In this document: positions 16,488 to 26,649 of the stretch, piece after piece
Position numbering within the stretch: position 1 is the first letter of the stretch
Layout of the letters: each line of letters starts with the position of its first letter
NCBI GenBank assembly: GCA_904063045.1
Contig: CAJFCJ010000006.1
Span: 186,001 to 250,000 of the forward strand
DNA: 64,000 nt
Direction of reading: 5' to 3'
From: Dimorphilus gyrociliatus
Taxonomy: Eukaryota; Annelida; Polychaeta; Dinophilidae
The notes under the pieces: generated by a model
What the model saw: the letters and a program-made list of their open reading frames with translations, nothing else
Database searches by the model: none
Told to the model about the DNA's origin: nothing
Position numbers and translations under genes: made by a program

Positions 16488-16728
16488 CTAAGGTGAAGCT
16501 GATTGCATAATTGCTTGGGCAGAAGATTCAGCATCCTGTACGGCGATTGCTAATTCTCTTGTAACAATAATTGCTGCTGCAAATAATCCGATGCTCTTGA
16601 CAATTTGCCTGTGTAAATTTATATTTAATGTCGAACAAATAAATTACATATTTGCCTTACCATCTGAATGGATCTGTATATAGAGATGATACGGAAGAAA
16701 TTATACTATTTCGCGATTTACCGGCCAT
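16488..16728 (-). CDS. TOM6-like small mitochondrial outer-membrane protein
   Basis: Two exons, 16661-16728 and 16488-16608 (phase 2 junction), give 62 residues starting MAGKSRNSIISSVSSLYTD. A PFRWQIVKSIGLFAAAIIVTRELA segment resembles the conserved core of TOMM6 (RRNLILNLGLFAAGVWLARNL in human, from memory). It has one hydrophobic helix and no signal peptide, as expected for a tail-type TOM subunit. TOM6 stabilises the TOM40 import complex. The match is short, so other tiny mitochondrial membrane proteins remain possible. It is tail to tail with SNRPF and head to head with the ankyrin gene. Confidence 0.5.
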
Positions 16729-16921
16729 TATAAACTTGAGAGTGAATATTTATAAAAAAAAAAGAAAGGACTTAAATTGCACGCTGTCCTTCAGTTGCAG
16801 AAAACTTTTACGTCACTTCCTCTAAAAAATATTTATTTCGGCTAATAGATGGCACTAGGGACGCCATCGATTTTATTAAGGCCTAATAATTTTTAAACTA
16901 GATGTAAGCGTTATCTAAAAT

Positions 16922-17059
16922 ATGTTGTCTAGATTATTTGTAGATAAAACAATAAATGCACACCTTCTGAGACCATGTTTACAACGTCAAGTTCCTGAAT
17001 CCTTTATTGTAAAGTCGAATTTTTCTGAGGAAAAACTTAGGCCTACAATTTGTCTATAA
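16922..17059 (+). CDS. 45-codon upstream ORF ahead of the ankyrin gene
   Basis: The ATG at 16922 opens MLSRLFVDKTINAHLLRPCLQRQ... and stops at 17057-17059, 14 nt before the ankyrin start at 17074. The N-terminal half is basic and amphipathic, like a mitochondrial presequence. It could be a regulatory uORF, a small protein from a bicistronic message, or part of an alternative first exon. No homologue is recognised. Confidence 0.3.
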   Translation: MLSRLFVDKTINAHLLRPCLQRQVPESFIVKSNFSEEKLRPTICL

Positions 17060-17073
17060 TTGCTAGTGATAAA

Positions 17074-19071
17074 ATGAGCGTATTTAAAGCTGTTATAAAA
17101 TCGATAGAAGAAAATGACTCGAAAAAGTTACATAAATTGCTTCAAAGGAAATCGACATTAAATTTACAGGATTTAAATGAGGCACTTCTTTTTGCCGCAT
17201 CTAATGGAAAAGAAGCTTGCATAATAGAATTATTGGACGTGCAAGTTGATCCAAATTCTACCGACTTAAACAACAAAACTGCCTTGCAATTATTATTAGA
17301 AAAAAGTTTTAGTCCTTCTGCCAAGTGCGTTCGCTATCTGATTAGAGCTGGTTGTAACGCACCGTCAGTTTTACAACTGGCCTTACATATTTCATCGAGA
17401 CGGGGATTCTCTGCTTGTGTTCAAACTTTACTGGATAATAGCGCACCCATAGACTGGCCTGATGAAGTTGGCAACACCCCTTTAATTTGCGCTGCTAAGG
17501 AAGGAAGAACAGCCATTGTTGATATTTTGTTAGACGCTGGGTGTGACGCCAACGCAGTGAATAATGAAGGCCAAACCGCTTTACATGTGGCTAGTAAGCG
17601 CGGTCACATAAGTACTGTTAGAGCCTTGTTGGATTTAGCTTCGCCGGATGTTTTGGATGTTCGTTGTGAAACACCTTTTCTTTTGGCGGCTAAATATAGT
17701 CATGCTGCTATCGTCGAAGAATTATTGGCTTCGGGAGTTGATTTGCAAGTGCAAGACAAGCGGATGAAGAGGACACCTATCATGTGGGCTTGTGTTGCAG
17801 ATGATTTAGCTACGATTCAAATCCTTTTATCTTCAAATGTTAATCTGGAATCAAGAGATGTTGATTGGAAGACTGCTTTACTCTTGTCAGCAGAATATGG
17901 TAATGGTACATCGACTAATCTATTACTGCCTGTAACTGATATATCGGCGGTTGATGTTAGAAATGAGGGGGTATTGCACAAAGCCAGTAAAAACAAATAT
18001 TTTAAATTACAACCATATTTCACCAAACTAGTTAAAAGGACGGAAGTAGATGTAAAAGCTGAGGGTGGTAGGTCACCCCTGATGTTCGCTTCTTTTTATT
18101 GCCAAATTGGTAAAATAGAATCTTTAATAGTCGAGGGAGCAAATCCAAACTTAACAGATAGGTATGGGGCCAATTCTCTAATGTATTCAGTTCTCTCTGG
18201 TGGTTACCGAGTTGAAGATGTGGTTAAAATGTTAATTAGGGCTAATTCTAATCTTGATATCCGATCGAATGTTCGAGGCTTAGCAAAAGCGTTGAATTTA
18301 AAAATGAATCTTCCACTTCGAACATTAACTATTGGAGAATTAGCTTTGTTGAGAGAAGAGTATTATGTGATACAATTGCTCTTGACATCTGGTGCTAATG
18401 TATGGAAGATATCTACTGATGATTTAATACATTACAATCCGAACTTAGGTAATGGTTTAAAGTATATTAAGTTGGTTGAGTGGTTTAAAAGAAAAGCTCC
18501 CGAATTAAAGGTACTATGTAGAAAAGTTGTTCTTCAATCATTAAAAAATACAACAATGATAAGAGAACTACCTGTTTCCGAACAAACTAAACGTTTCCTC
18601 AAATATCAAGAGCTTGATTCGGTCGTTTCCTTGGAGGAAAAAGAGAGCGGAAAACAAAATTACATTGTTCAGAAACGTTCTTCGCCACGTGTATCTATTA
18701 ACAAGCCTTTATATGCTTCATCTATTATGAAATTATCCAAGAATAAACACTCAAGACCAGTTAGCATGCTGGAATTTCGATCACCCACAGCTAAACCTCA
18801 AGCACCACTAAGATCGTGGTCAACTTCAGCTGTTCCATCAAAAATGTCAAATCAATCCTCAAAACTGGCCGCAAATTATGTTAGTCCTTATTCAAAGGAA
18901 GTATTAATGAAATCTAAAAACAATCTATCACCGACGACGAAGAGCGTAAAGTTTAATTTACAGGTTCAGGAGGCAGGTGAACGAGAAAGAAGATTTACTA
19001 CTGGATTTGGTAAATATTTGACAAAGACGATTTTCAATCTGACAAAGGCGGTAGGACACGGAAAGAAATAA
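17074..19071 (+). CDS. Intronless ankyrin-repeat protein (665 aa)
   Basis: One uninterrupted exon starting MSVFKAVIKSIEEND. Ankyrin repeats fill roughly residues 1-430; clearest are GNTPLICAAKEGRTAIVDIL, GQTALHVASKRGHISTVRAL and the ETPFLLAAKYSHAAIVEEL unit. The C-terminal 200 residues are basic and Ser-rich, without repeats (SPRVSINKPLYASSIMKL, RPVSMLEFRSPT) and end KAVGHGKK. No catalytic domain, SOCS box, death domain or membrane segment is visible. The intronless layout in a genome where neighbours are spliced is notable (vertebrate ANKRD34 genes are also intronless), but I cannot claim orthology. Probably a cytosolic scaffold. The ATG at 17074 is the first Met in the frame. Confidence 0.88.
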   Translation: MSVFKAVIKSIEENDSKKLHKLLQRKSTLNLQDLNEALLFAASNGKEACIIELLDVQVDPNSTDLNNKTALQLLLEKSFSPSAKCVRYLIRAGCNAPSVLQLALHISSRRGFSACVQTLLDNSAPIDWPDEVGNTPLICAAKEGRTAIVDILLDAGCDANAVNNEGQTALHVASKRGHISTVRALLDLASPDVLDVRCETPFLLAAKYSHAAIVEELLASGVDLQVQDKRMKRTPIMWACVADDLATIQILLSSNVNLESRDVDWKTALLLSAEYGNGTSTNLLLPVTDISAVDVRNEGVLHKASKNKYFKLQPYFTKLVKRTEVDVKAEGGRSPLMFASFYCQIGKIESLIVEGANPNLTDRYGANSLMYSVLSGGYRVEDVVKMLIRANSNLDIRSNVRGLAKALNLKMNLPLRTLTIGELALLREEYYVIQLLLTSGANVWKISTDDLIHYNPNLGNGLKYIKLVEWFKRKAPELKVLCRKVVLQSLKNTTMIRELPVSEQTKRFLKYQELDSVVSLEEKESGKQNYIVQKRSSPRVSINKPLYASSIMKLSKNKHSRPVSMLEFRSPTAKPQAPLRSWSTSAVPSKMSNQSSKLAANYVSPYSKEVLMKSKNNLSPTTKSVKFNLQVQEAGERERRFTTGFGKYLTKTIFNLTKAVGHGKK

Positions 19072-19850
19072 ATGATTTTGACAGCCTTAATAGCATAAAT
19101 GTTTATTAATAATAGATAAATACATTACGCTGGTTCTTTTTCCATTTAATCAGCGACTATCTCAGCTTTATCAATCAGTGCATTTAAAAGAGAAAAAAAC
19201 TAAAAAAATTTTTTTTTTCGTTCTGTCGCCATCATGTAGTGAGACTATATATATATACTGTATATATATATAGTATATATAGTATTTTTCACTCTGGATA
19301 TTCGCCTTCTGTATTCAGTTCCTGCATCCGAATCGATTTTGGCCAATTATCAGATAACAAGCGGAATAATTCTGGTATATCTATATCTTCTACCCGTCCA
19401 GTCAAACTCTGGAATGATTTACTAAGAATTAATATTAAAAACAAATCCAATTTCATAATTAATCTGCTGGTGAAAGCTTTTTATAGTTTGATGAAAACGC
19501 CTTAAAACCTTACGAACTATGTACTTAATTAAACCCTTAGCCTGTCACGCAATATCGAAATATGACAGGAGTGTATAATCTGTTAAACGCCTAATTGTCC
19601 ATCAATTCAGTTGAAAAATACAATACAGCTAGAGCAGATATAAAACAAACGCAGAGTAAAAAAACGATAGAAGCGTTCCTCTTACCATATTTAGCAAACT
19701 TTAAAAATATTTATACAGTATAATATATTTTTATCACCACTTGTGAGTGAATGGTTTGTTGAATCAAAGAAAATGTATAATAAATAATATCATATTTGAT
19801 TCTACTAGTCAAACAAAAGGGTGCTTAATTAAAAGAAATTCGTTATGTGT
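19072..19850. other. Intergenic, with AT palindrome at 19245-19275
   Basis: Spacer between convergent genes. It carries a near-perfect AT palindrome centred on TATACTGTATA (19254-19264) and another TATACAGTATA at 19712-19722. No gene seen. Confidence 0.4.
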
Positions 19851-20246
19851 CTACTTTGCTGCTGATTTGTAAATACTTGCCAAATCCCTGCCACAAAATT
19901 TACCAATTCCATTTATGTATACTGGCTCAAGTCCCCCGCAGCAAAACTGCTCTGGTTTACAAAATAATTCAACATGCTTTACTCCAAAATTGTCATGATG
20001 TTCTCTAGAAAAAAATCCTTTTTGGCAGCAAGAAGATATTTTATTAGCCAAGGGTTGAAAGTGTGTTTTGAAGTTTTCTCTTCCAGGTCCTCCTCTTGGT
20101 AAGATATAAGGACCCCATGGTAGTCGAAACTTTAGATTGAAGACATTTCAATTAAAAATCGATTACTTGTTTAAAATACTTACAGCCATCGACGTAGCAC
20201 TAAACATTGCAGAAAGAGTTACAAGTTGAAACGCTGCCGTCATCAT
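19851..20246 (-). CDS. Small secreted cysteine-rich protein, unrecognised (113 aa)
   Basis: Two exons, 20184-20246 and 19851-20129, joined in phase 0. Exon 1 is exactly the signal peptide (MMTAAFQLVTLSAMFSATSMA); a second Met-first start one codon later is equivalent. The mature part begins FRLPWGPYILPRGGPGRENF and contains six cysteines in CC...C...CC...C order (SSCCQKGFF, LFCKPEQFCCGG, KFCGRD). It ends in IYKSAAK. It could be a peptide hormone, antimicrobial or matrix protein; no family is recognised. A CTCF-like CCAGCGCCATCTATA lies just upstream at 20275-20289. Confidence 0.62.
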
Positions 20247-20418
20247 TTGCCTTCAAGTGAGCTTCCTCACAACCCCAGCGCCATCTATATTTTCCTAATT
20301 CGACGAGTAAAAATGAAAAGCGAGAAAAAAACTCGTATTTAAAGAAAACTCGATTTAGAAGTGACATGACTTTTAATATTAAATTTTATTGTATGAATTT
20401 CAAATTATAAACAGTCTA

Positions 20419-21465
20419 TTATCCTTCTAAGTCTGATTGTGAAGGAAATCTTTTACGAATATCTTCTTTCTTTTTTTCTTTCAATTTTTTCTCCCTATAT
20501 GCTTTTTTAAATTTTCTCTCTTTAAGTAGTCTAATCAAAGGGGCAGACCAATGCTTTTCCAATCTCCATCGACGCAAATGTAAAGGCCTATAATTTTCTA
20601 CTTTATATCTCCAATCCACTATTCCTAATTCATTAGGATAACAGCGTTTTCCAGGATCACCTATATAGTAGTATAATGCATTATTAATACTGATACAATA
20701 TCAGAAATCCCAACCTGTCTCCCCAGTATTCAAGACATTTACAGCTCTGTCTCTTTCACGAATAACCGTAAGTAGATTTTCCATACTTTCTTCTACCTAT
20801 ACAGGAAGTTATTTTAATGATTAATATAATAAATATATTTATATTCATTAAAAATATTACTTTTTCTTGTCTTTCCGGAGCAGGCATAAGGTTAGCTGTT
20901 CTTTTATATTCCTCTGCCATCGTCATAATCATATTCCTTTCTTTCAAAAGTATGTACCTTTAATTAGAAATATATATATATATTACAAATTTATGAGTAA
21001 TATACTTCAAAAGTGGTGTTGTTTACCATAATTTGTGTAAATCTTCATTACTCTTTAATCTGAGTTCATCTTCTAACCATGGTCTGCCTTTCAATTATAA
21101 GAAATTAGGCCTTTGTATTCAATCGAAGCAAAATATTAATTTGACAACTTACCCACTTTGATTGTCGACTCATTCCAATTTTCTTTCGCATCAAAGAATT
21201 CATCTAAACCGGGAGGAGATTTTGCCTTTTCTAAAGCTTGGGAACTTGTAGAAAAGTACACCGAATTGTTCCTATATTATCGTTACGTTTAAAGCTTTTT
21301 GTAAAAATTATTCTTTAGGACAAACCTTAAATATGTTTTGTTTACAAATGTTCGAACTTTTGGTGAACTATTAATTATATGCGACGAAAATATTGTAAAA
21401 TTATTGACAATACGACTTGAAAATGACGAAAGAACAGTTTTCGCGCACTTCATGGAAGCCGCCAT
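20419..21465 (-). CDS. MRPL47: Mitochondrial large ribosomal subunit protein uL29m
   Basis: About six exons. The start at 21465 reads MAASMKCAKTVLSSFSSRIV, a mitochondrial presequence. Diagnostic MRPL47 sequence follows: PPGLDEFFDAKENWNE, SNEDLHKLWYILLKERNM, MPAPERQEKVEESM and RERDRAVNVLNTGETG. The tail is very basic (KAYREKKLKEKKKEDIRKRF) and stops at 20419. The protein is a 39S/mL subunit related to bacterial L29, near the exit tunnel of the mitoribosome. The start codon sits in AAAGATGGCGGC, an almost perfect TISU element. It shares a 201-nt divergent promoter with PHB2, another mitochondrial gene. Confidence 0.93.
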
Positions 21466-21469
21466 CTTT
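21458..21469 (-). promoter_or_regulatory. TISU/YY1 element over the MRPL47 start codon
   Basis: Minus strand reads AAAGATGGCGGC. It matches the TISU consensus (SAASATGGCGGC) at all but the first position, with the ATG being the translation start. TISU elements drive both transcription and scanning-free initiation on very short leaders. Confidence 0.6.
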
Positions 21470-21666
21470 ATTTATAACGTGAAAGTACGATAGTTCGAGT
21501 CTCGTAAAAATTTATAAAACAAGTTTCATATAATTATAATTTTTACTATTATAAACTAAATATTTATAAAATTATTTACGAAAATACTTAAAATCGAGAT
21601 ATTCTTCACGTGTGTTTTTGCATCAGCCGGCGAGGTCAAAAACTTTTCCCTCTGTTTAGCGTCAGA

Positions 21667-23225
21667 ATGGATCCAAAAAAGATGAATGAATTTGCTGGAA
21701 GGGTAAGGGCAGGTGGAAAGGGTGCAGGAATTGGTTTAGGCTTTCTAGCAGCCGCTGGAGGTCTTGCCTATACTTTATATCAATCAATGTACACAGGTTA
21801 GCTTAAGATATTATGGCCTTGTTCGTATTATGTTTTATTGCAACGTGCTTAAATGTTTTCAGTCGAAGGTGGTCATCGAGCCATTATTTTCAGCCGTCTT
21901 GGTGGTATTCAGAAGGATATCTATACCGAAGGTCTTCACTTTAGGTAAGTTAATCCATTTGCAGATAGTTTTCAAAGTCACGTAACAAAAAATTTTAGAA
22001 TTCCCTGGTTCCAATATCCAATAATATACGACATCCGAACAAGACCAAAGAAGATTTCTTCTCCTACTGGCAGCAAAGGTAATACTAATTAACAATTTTA
22101 AATACCCTTATCTGATGTAACGCCTCGCAACAGATTTGCAAATCGTCAATATAAGTCTGCGTGTCCTCTCTCGTCCGGATGCAGCATTTTTACCCCAAAT
22201 GTACAGACAACTGGGTATTGACTTTGACGAAAGAGTATTGCCGTCAATTTGTAATGAAGTATGTTTAAAAAATTGTTCAATTAATAGCCACGGCGTTGAA
22301 TTATTGGATTTTTTTAAATTTCCTAGGTTCTTAAAAGTGTCGTAGCAAAATTTAATGCTTCCCAATTGATCACTCAGAGACAACAGGTAAAATTTGAAAG
22401 AACAATGGCTTATGTTTTGTTAATTTGAAAATAATATGAAAACAGGTTTCTCTAATGGTCAGGCGCGAATTGACTGAGCGTGCCAAAGATTTTAATATTA
22501 TTATGGATGACGTTGCCATTACGGAATTAGCTTTCAGCAGAGAATATGCTGGAGCTGTTGAAGCCAAGCAGATCGCTCAGCAAGAAGCTCAAAGAGCTCA
22601 ATATGTCGTTGAGATGGCTAAACAAGAACGACAGCAGAAAATCGTTCAAGCTGAGGGTGAAGCTCAGGCAGCATTGATGGTAAATTGCTTTTGTTACTAT
22701 TTTACCCATTAATTTTCCTTATCTGATGATAAAAAGGCGAAGTTGATTAGAAGGCAATTCGGAACAAGTCTGTTCCAAACTATTGTGTTGAATGTTGGTA
22801 GAACTTTTCGAGAGAAAGGCTTTTACTGTAAGGCGGCACATAGAATAAACCACAGTCATTTGGCTCGCTTTTTATAGTTTGAAAGGGTGCTTTGACAAAG
22901 TGATACACTTTTTAAAAATAATGCTTTCTTCAATGATATTAATTTTAGTAATCTGATTCAATCTTCCTCTTGTTATTACGAAATACTTACGGTTAATTGA
23001 AATTAATTCTCATATTTTTTAAAACAGATTGGTGAAGCCATATCGCAAAATCCTGGATATTTGAAGTTGAGAAAAATCCGAGCATCACAAAATATTGCCA
23101 GAACAATTGCGCAATCAAAGAATCGTGTATATTTGAACGCACAAAGTCTAATGTTAAATGTTGGAGAAAAAGATTTTGACGAACAAGTGGATTCTTTAAC
23201 AGCTAAGAAGAAGAGTCGTTATTAA
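21667..23225 (+). CDS. PHB2: Prohibitin-2
   Basis: Seven exons: 21667-21796, 21863-21944, 21999-22078, 22134-22258, 22327-22386, 22446-22679 and 23028-23225. The start [21 protein letters not shown] is followed by an N-terminal hydrophobic anchor ([18 protein letters not shown]). The SPFH/PHB domain runs through [30 protein letters not shown] and [17 protein letters not shown]. The coiled-coil region ([34 protein letters not shown]) and tail [20 protein letters not shown] match prohibitin-2. With PHB1 it forms the inner-membrane ring scaffold that protects respiratory subunits and supports mitophagy. The last intron (22680-23027, 348 nt) is several times longer than the others and holds a candidate snoRNA. 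Confidence 0.97.
22736..22900 (+). ncRNA. Candidate H/ACA small RNA in the last PHB2 intron
   Basis: Hairpin 1: lower stem AAGTT (22740-22744) with AACTT (22802-22806), a wide internal pocket, then CAAT/ATTG and a perfect GGAACA-AGTC-TGTTCC hairpin (22761-22776). Hinge: AGAGAA (22811-22816) fits box H (ANANNA). Hairpin 2: AAAG (22815-22818) with CTTT (22890-22893), a pocket, then AAGGCG (22830-22835) with CGCTTT (22866-22871). ACA at 22895-22897 is exactly 3 nt before a plausible 3' end at 22900. A box C-like CTGATGA lies just upstream (22723-22729). The human PHB2 gene also hosts an intronic scaRNA (SCARNA12/U89). No target was identified, and pairings are by eye. Confidence 0.42.
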
Positions 23226-23622
23226 TTATTTGTTCGTGTTATGAATAGATATGTCACTGTCATAATTGACTAAATAAAAAAACATATTTAATAATTAAAT
23301 ATATTGACACAACGAATCAATATTAATAAATGAACAATGCGTACTTTACTTATTGTAATAATACCAGCGGGTCTCTATTGACGAGATTATTTACCGAATT
23401 ATATATCACCACTAGATGGCTTATTCAACTTAATGCACTATTGTACGAAAGTTGTCTATTATTGATGTTATTTGAATTTATAAATTGAAAATTTTGTATA
23501 TTTGGATCTTGGGATTCAGAGATTACGTCAACAATAACAAATACACTTTCGACGGAGATCTACAACTAAATTTTTAATTTCATATTAAATTCACTTTATA
23601 TCGCTCAGAAACTCGCGCGGTC
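23226..23622. other. Intergenic, with CTCF-like CCACTAGATGGC at 23409-23420
   Basis: Short spacer holding the PHB2 3' UTR (AATAAA near 23274) and the leader of the PSMG1-like gene. CACCACTAGATGGC at 23407-23420 matches the classic CTCF core. No gene. Confidence 0.4.
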
Positions 23623-24658
23623 ATGCAGGAACGACTTGATGTAGAACCGTTGTCCTCGGAGGCTGGTGAACTTGTCTTTAAACGTCATGTTTATATTTCT
23701 TATAACGATATATCTGGTGCAGGAAGGTAAAGAGTAACAATTGAAATATGACTGTAATTTGTTATCGTTCTTTCATCCATACAGCCGAGCACTCTTAGGA
23801 ATTGACATGAAAGTAGATAGCTACGATTTATCGGTTATCGAATTAAAGAACATGAAACCAGCAACAGTCGAGGGACAGTTAAAATGTCAATTCGATATTC
23901 TCCCTTTACAAGTACTTAATTGCAAATATGAGGAGGTATATCTGAGAGGATACTAATAAAATTCAAAACTTATTCTCTTGTCTGTTTTTTTAGTTCACAC
24001 TTATTATCATAAACACTGTCTTACCCTCTGATAAAGTTCAATTTGTGGCAAACAAAATTTTTGATTACTGCGTCGAAGGGTAAAATAATCGATTATGTGT
24101 TGGAAGGCTTAAACTGACGTTTTTTATTTGTTAAATCGAACAGAAAAGTTGAGAAAATAGTCTTGCTAAATGTTCAACATTTGGATTTAAGTGAAAAGGC
24201 CAGGAGAGATATGTATGAGAATTGTTTCAGAGGAGCCAATACTAGTGAGTTTATTTTACTGGAGAATAATTACATTTGAAATTAAATACTACTCCATAGT
24301 GACCGGAATGAAACCTATGCCTATGAATACTCCTATATACGATCAATTCCTTAGTACTTTCCTACAAATGACATCCATTGAAAATATTCCTACTGTACTG
24401 TTAACGATACCAGGTTTCAAAGCCTATCCTGGTGGCTGTGCGTGTGATGAGGACGGTTCAAAACACGCCATTTCTCTTTTCCAAGAGACTATTACGAAGT
24501 GTACTAGTCTCAAATTCAATTTGAAGTTATCCTGTTCTCTGGTAAAATTTCTGTTTGTTTCACCCAATTATTGTATAATGAATTTTATTTGACCATTTAA
24601 GATCTACAAGGAACGAAATGATCCAGACGGTAACCTGGCAGAAATGATGTACGCTTAA
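23623..24658 (+). CDS. Proteasome assembly chaperone 1-like (PSMG1/PAC1) protein
   Basis: Six exons fit without frame conflict: 23623-23726, 23785-23935, 23994-24079, 24144-24244, 24300-24541 and 24602-24658, giving 246 residues. The protein has no signal peptide or membrane helix. A KIVLLNVQHLDLSEKARRDM stretch resembles the QITILTCRHVTDY region of PSMG1. The SIENIPTVLLTIPGFKAYPG segment corresponds in place to its IPAILYLCYTD region. PSMG1 pairs with PSMG2 to align proteasome alpha subunits. The similarity is distant, length is somewhat short (human 288), and I would not exclude another alpha/beta-fold protein. Confidence 0.45.
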
Positions 24659-24748
24659 GAAAACAACTACTTTAAATATCCAAGTTATTTATTTTTTAAA
24701 AGAGTTTAAATGTTTGCGACGATTAATACATGTTGAAAAACTGCTCTC

Positions 24749-26555
24749 CTAATCTCTTTTATTGTTAATCGTTTCGAGTGTTTCGTATATAGCTTTTTCT
24801 ACTTTTTTATACCTTGGGTCTTCTCCAAATGCATATATTTTGCAATCATTATTTAAAAAAGCCCAGCCTAAATTAGCCTTTGGGTCAGCATAAACCATTT
24901 GACCTCCTGCTCCCGGTGTTCCAAATATGTAATTTCCCTATTAAAAAAGGAACTGTAACATTTCACCCTAACTTAAACTATACAAGTTTGCTCACTTGTG
25001 GTGATTTTAATAGCTTGGTTCCTAATCCCATTGTTTGTTGGAAGAAAACGCATTGATCCTCCCCGCTAACTTCTGGTATATTCAATTTATTGATGATATT
25101 TGCTGAAATTATTTTCTTGCCATTCCACATTCCCCCGTTTGCCAATATTCCAAAAAGTTTAGCAGCAGATGTCGCAGTTCCGTAACCGTGTGTTGATGGA
25201 TTCGGCGTAGAGGCAAAAGTTGGATTATTGACAAGATTATCCTTTAATGGGAAAATTTTCATTAAGTCCTACCAAATATTATTGTCAAATATTACAAACA
25301 TCCTCATATTCCTTTGGGTTGATAATCGCTTTATAGGCCCAATGATCTTGATTAGTGATATATATGTAAATAAATTTCCAGTAATGGGAAACCTTGAATA
25401 AATCAAGATTGAACAATCGTATTTTCCCCATCTTTGCCACTCTATAGTATTCCTTATTAGGAAGTCCTATACCCGCATCCAATTCTGGTGGACAATAAAT
25501 TTATCTATATAAAAGTAAATGCAAATAAGTTCTATACCGAGGGGAAGGGCAATTTCATCATGAAAAAACTCTGCTAAATTACGATGATCTGGATCCACCC
25601 TCCTCACTATTTGATCTAAATATAACCCAAGAGTGATTCCGTGATAACCAAATTTACTTCCAGGATTCCATTGTGGTTTTTGCTTAGCAAGTATATCGCC
25701 CACCTTTCCTGGTCGTTCAATTATATCGTAAATAGAGAATAATTCATCTATGGCAGCCAATCCAGCCTGAAGCAAAAGCTCATATTAACAGTTACCGGTT
25801 TCAAATAAACTCCTGAGTCACCTGATGACTGATTAACTGCCTCAATGTGATTTGATCTTTTCCATTTTGCGCAAATTCGGGCCAATATTTTGCGACACGT
25901 TCATCATAGTTTAATAGGCCTCTAATCAGCAATATACAAGAAGTTAGAAATAGTAATTAACCCATCATGTGACTTGCAACTTAATACCTATCTACTAGAA
26001 ATGCAATTGTTACAGCAGCAAAAGCTTTAGTGGAGGAGAATAGACGACCTAAAGTTTGTTTTTTCCATTCTACCCTATTTTCTTCATCTAAAAAGTATTT
26101 AAATGCTAATAGAAATACTGCAGCATTTGATTGAGCTTACCGGCGTAACCTCCATAAACTTCAACTACAAGCTCCCCTTGGTGATATAGAGCAAAGCTTC
26201 CCCCGCGCAATTCACCAGACTTTAATAATTCTCTGAAACATAATGTAATCAATAATTGCATACACATCTGGAAATAAGCGTTTCATTTTCTCTCTATCTA
26301 ACAAGCGCTTGTTTTATGTGGGGGTTTTTTTTATAATATTTAAAGTCTCGAGGGGGAGTTCTATGACAAAATACAATTGAAAGTTCGAAATAAAAGAATA
26401 CAATGAATTTGATACCCGAATACATTTGAAACCCTTTTCCATTTAGGTGAAGAAAAACCTTCTCCCACTAACGGTACCGTATTGGTTGTCCAGAACCGAA
26501 AGAAAAAGAAGGATATGCATAGAACAATAAAGCTTATAACGTATACATAGGGCAT
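24749..26555 (-). CDS. LACT-type beta-lactamase-related serine hydrolase with N-terminal membrane anchor
   Basis: Several exons. The start at 26555 gives MPYVYVISFIVLCISFFFFR, a signal anchor, spliced to GELLKSGELRGGSFALYHQG. The class C beta-lactamase fold follows: GRLFSSTKAFAAV contains the SxxK nucleophile motif and FGYHGITLG the Tyr-x-His/Asn motif. LISHQAGLAAID and HGYGTATSAAKLFGILANGG are typical of the nematode LACT/LACTB-like group. The C-terminus (IFGTPGAGGQMVYADP) holds the third motif region. Family members are esterase- or peptidase-like; no substrate can be read. The exon holding IGLPNKEYYRV may have an extra small intron. The gene lies head to head with SMG8, starts 86 nt apart. 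Confidence 0.82.
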
Positions 26556-26637
26556 CTTCTATACCCACGCCGATGCTCAACTTTCCGAATATGCCCAGCG
26601 CCAACTACAGTTGATCGAAGTAACTACAAGCCTAAAC

Positions 26638-26649
26638 AAAGATGGCGAA
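26638..26649 (+). promoter_or_regulatory. TISU/YY1-like element over the SMG8 start codon
   Basis: AAAGATGGCGAA with the ATG as start codon. It has the AAxATGGCG core of TISU, but the last two bases differ. It lies in the 86-nt divergent promoter shared with the LACT-type gene. Confidence 0.4.

Noticed and set aside
21478-21510. GTTCGAGTCTC resembling a tRNA B box
   Set aside because: No A box or cloverleaf can be formed around it; it lies in the MRPL47-PHB2 promoter.
22800-22860. Similarity of GGCTTTTACTG in the PHB2 intron to the U5 snRNA loop
   Set aside because: The match is in the sense, not antisense, direction, so it cannot be a guide; I do not claim U5 as target.
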